DNA from: an uncultured Phycisphaerales bacterium
GTDB lineage: Bacteria; Planctomycetota; Phycisphaerae; WQYP01
Assembly: GCA_937901265.1 (NCBI GenBank)
Contig: CALCHA010000561.1
Coordinates: 1 to 6,854, forward strand
Length of the DNA: 6,854 nt
Reading direction: 5' to 3'
Shown: piece by piece, positions 6,643-6,854 of the stretch
Position numbering within the stretch: position 1 is the stretch's first letter
How the letters are laid out: every line of letters begins with the position of its first letter
Position numbers and translations under genes: made by a program
The notes under the pieces: generated by a model
The model's database searches: none
Told to the model about the DNA's origin: nothing
Seen by the model: only the letters and a program-made list of their open reading frames with translations

Positions 6643-6750
6643 GGGGGACTGGGCCTTGGGCGAAATTACCTAGATTAACGCATAGCCCCTCTTGCTCATC
6701 CATTCGGCCGAGAATCGTGAAATCTTCCGCAATATGGAAAGATAGGCTAT

Positions 6751-6778
6751 TTGTCCGGGGGCGTTCCCGGGGTATATT
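6751..6778 (+). promoter_or_regulatory. Candidate sigma-70-type promoter for the next gene to the right
   Basis: TTGTCC (6751-6756, four of six to TTGACA) and TATATT (6773-6778, five of six to TATAAT) are separated by 16 bases in the AT-richer stretch after the operon. Transcription would begin near 6785, just before the structured segment at 6789-6854, as expected for a promoter driving a leader RNA. The match is by eye; sigma factors of this organism may prefer other sequences. Confidence 0.35.
6755..6770 (+). repeat. Inverted repeat CCGGG/CCCGG within the promoter spacer
   Basis: CCGGG (6755-6759) and CCCGG (6766-6770) flank GGCGTT. It overlaps the end of the candidate -35 element and most of the spacer of the putative promoter, where an operator could sit. 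It is followed two bases later by TATATTTT, so a weak intrinsic terminator for transcription arriving from the left is an alternative reading. Five paired bases in GC-rich DNA may also be chance. Confidence 0.25.
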
Positions 6779-6788
6779 TTACCTGATT

Positions 6789-6854
6789 CAAACGAGGTCA
6801 GACGGAAATCGGCAGTCTCGGTGCGAGCCTGCGGCAGAGCCGCCTGAGTGTGAA
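6789..6854 (+). promoter_or_regulatory. Structured leader RNA resembling a cobalamin riboswitch core (cut by window end)
   Basis: Seen in order: GGAA (6804-6807), CGGTGCGAG (6819-6827), CC (6828-6829), GCAG (6834-6837), GCCGC (6839-6843) and AGTGTGAA (6847-6854). In the cobalamin riboswitch family the core runs GGGAA, CGGTGnnA, CC, GCnG, CCCGC, ACTGTGA in the same order, so this is a near match with departures. There are 11 bases between GGAA and CGGTG, longer than usual, GCCGC replaces CCCGC, and the last block is AGTGT with two extra bases before it. Two hairpins are visible: 6812-6820 with 6824-6832 (eight pairs, one mismatch) and GCGGC/GCCGC at 6831-6843 with loop AGA. The B12 box would lie beyond the window. 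If correct, the next gene would concern cobalamin uptake, synthesis or a B12-independent isoenzyme. Confidence 0.38.

Noticed and set aside
6734..6745. Start codon at 6734 in the right-hand non-coding stretch
   Set aside because: The frame stops after three codons (TAG at 6743-6745), so there is no small gene here.
1..6854. CRISPR array, insertion sequence, tRNA or rRNA
   Set aside because: No regularly spaced repeats, transposase motifs, terminal inverted repeats, or tRNA/rRNA sequences were seen. Simple GCG runs near 3350 and 3458 are codon-composition effects.

Overview
The window is GC-rich and carries six genes, all on the + strand. They are packed as one operon that enters from the left edge and ends at 6623. 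The products are the enzymes of a cell-surface polysaccharide locus (exopolysaccharide, capsule or O-antigen type): the C-terminal part of a family 2 glycosyltransferase, a polytopic O-antigen ligase/polymerase-like membrane protein, three consecutive GT-B (family 4) glycosyltransferases, and a radical SAM protein with a short SPASM-like C-terminal domain. No flippase, initiating sugar-phosphate transferase, chain-length regulator or nucleotide-sugar gene is visible, so those parts must lie elsewhere. A free-living Gram-negative-type bacterium fits the content. Codon style would suit Verrucomicrobiota or Planctomycetota, but that is only an impression and no taxonomic marker is present.

Layout: 1-483 GT2 (5'-truncated); 483-1829 ligase/polymerase; 1826-3061, 3058-4209 and 4206-5450 GT4 enzymes; 5493-6623 radical SAM. 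The first four junctions overlap by 1-4 bases (TGATG, GTGA, ATGA, ATGA), which indicates translational coupling. The last junction is a 42-base gap with its own ribosome binding site. No internal promoter was recognised. The likely division of labour is that the glycosyltransferases assemble a lipid-linked repeat unit on the cytoplasmic face and the membrane protein polymerises or transfers it on the outer side. The radical SAM enzyme would modify a component, but its substrate is unknown.

From 6624 to the right edge (231 bases) there is no gene. This stretch is more AT-rich and holds a weak hairpin after the operon, a plausible sigma-70-type promoter near 6751-6778, and a strongly structured segment (about 6789-6854). 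The structured segment resembles the conserved core of a cobalamin riboswitch and is cut by the window end; it probably belongs to the next gene on the right.

The points most worth a second look are: the ligase/polymerase has Thr where the family motif has its conserved His; synonymous third codon positions flip between G-rich and C-rich blocks, with a sharp edge inside the second GT4 gene; the riboswitch-like leader; and the reduced cysteine set of the radical SAM protein.
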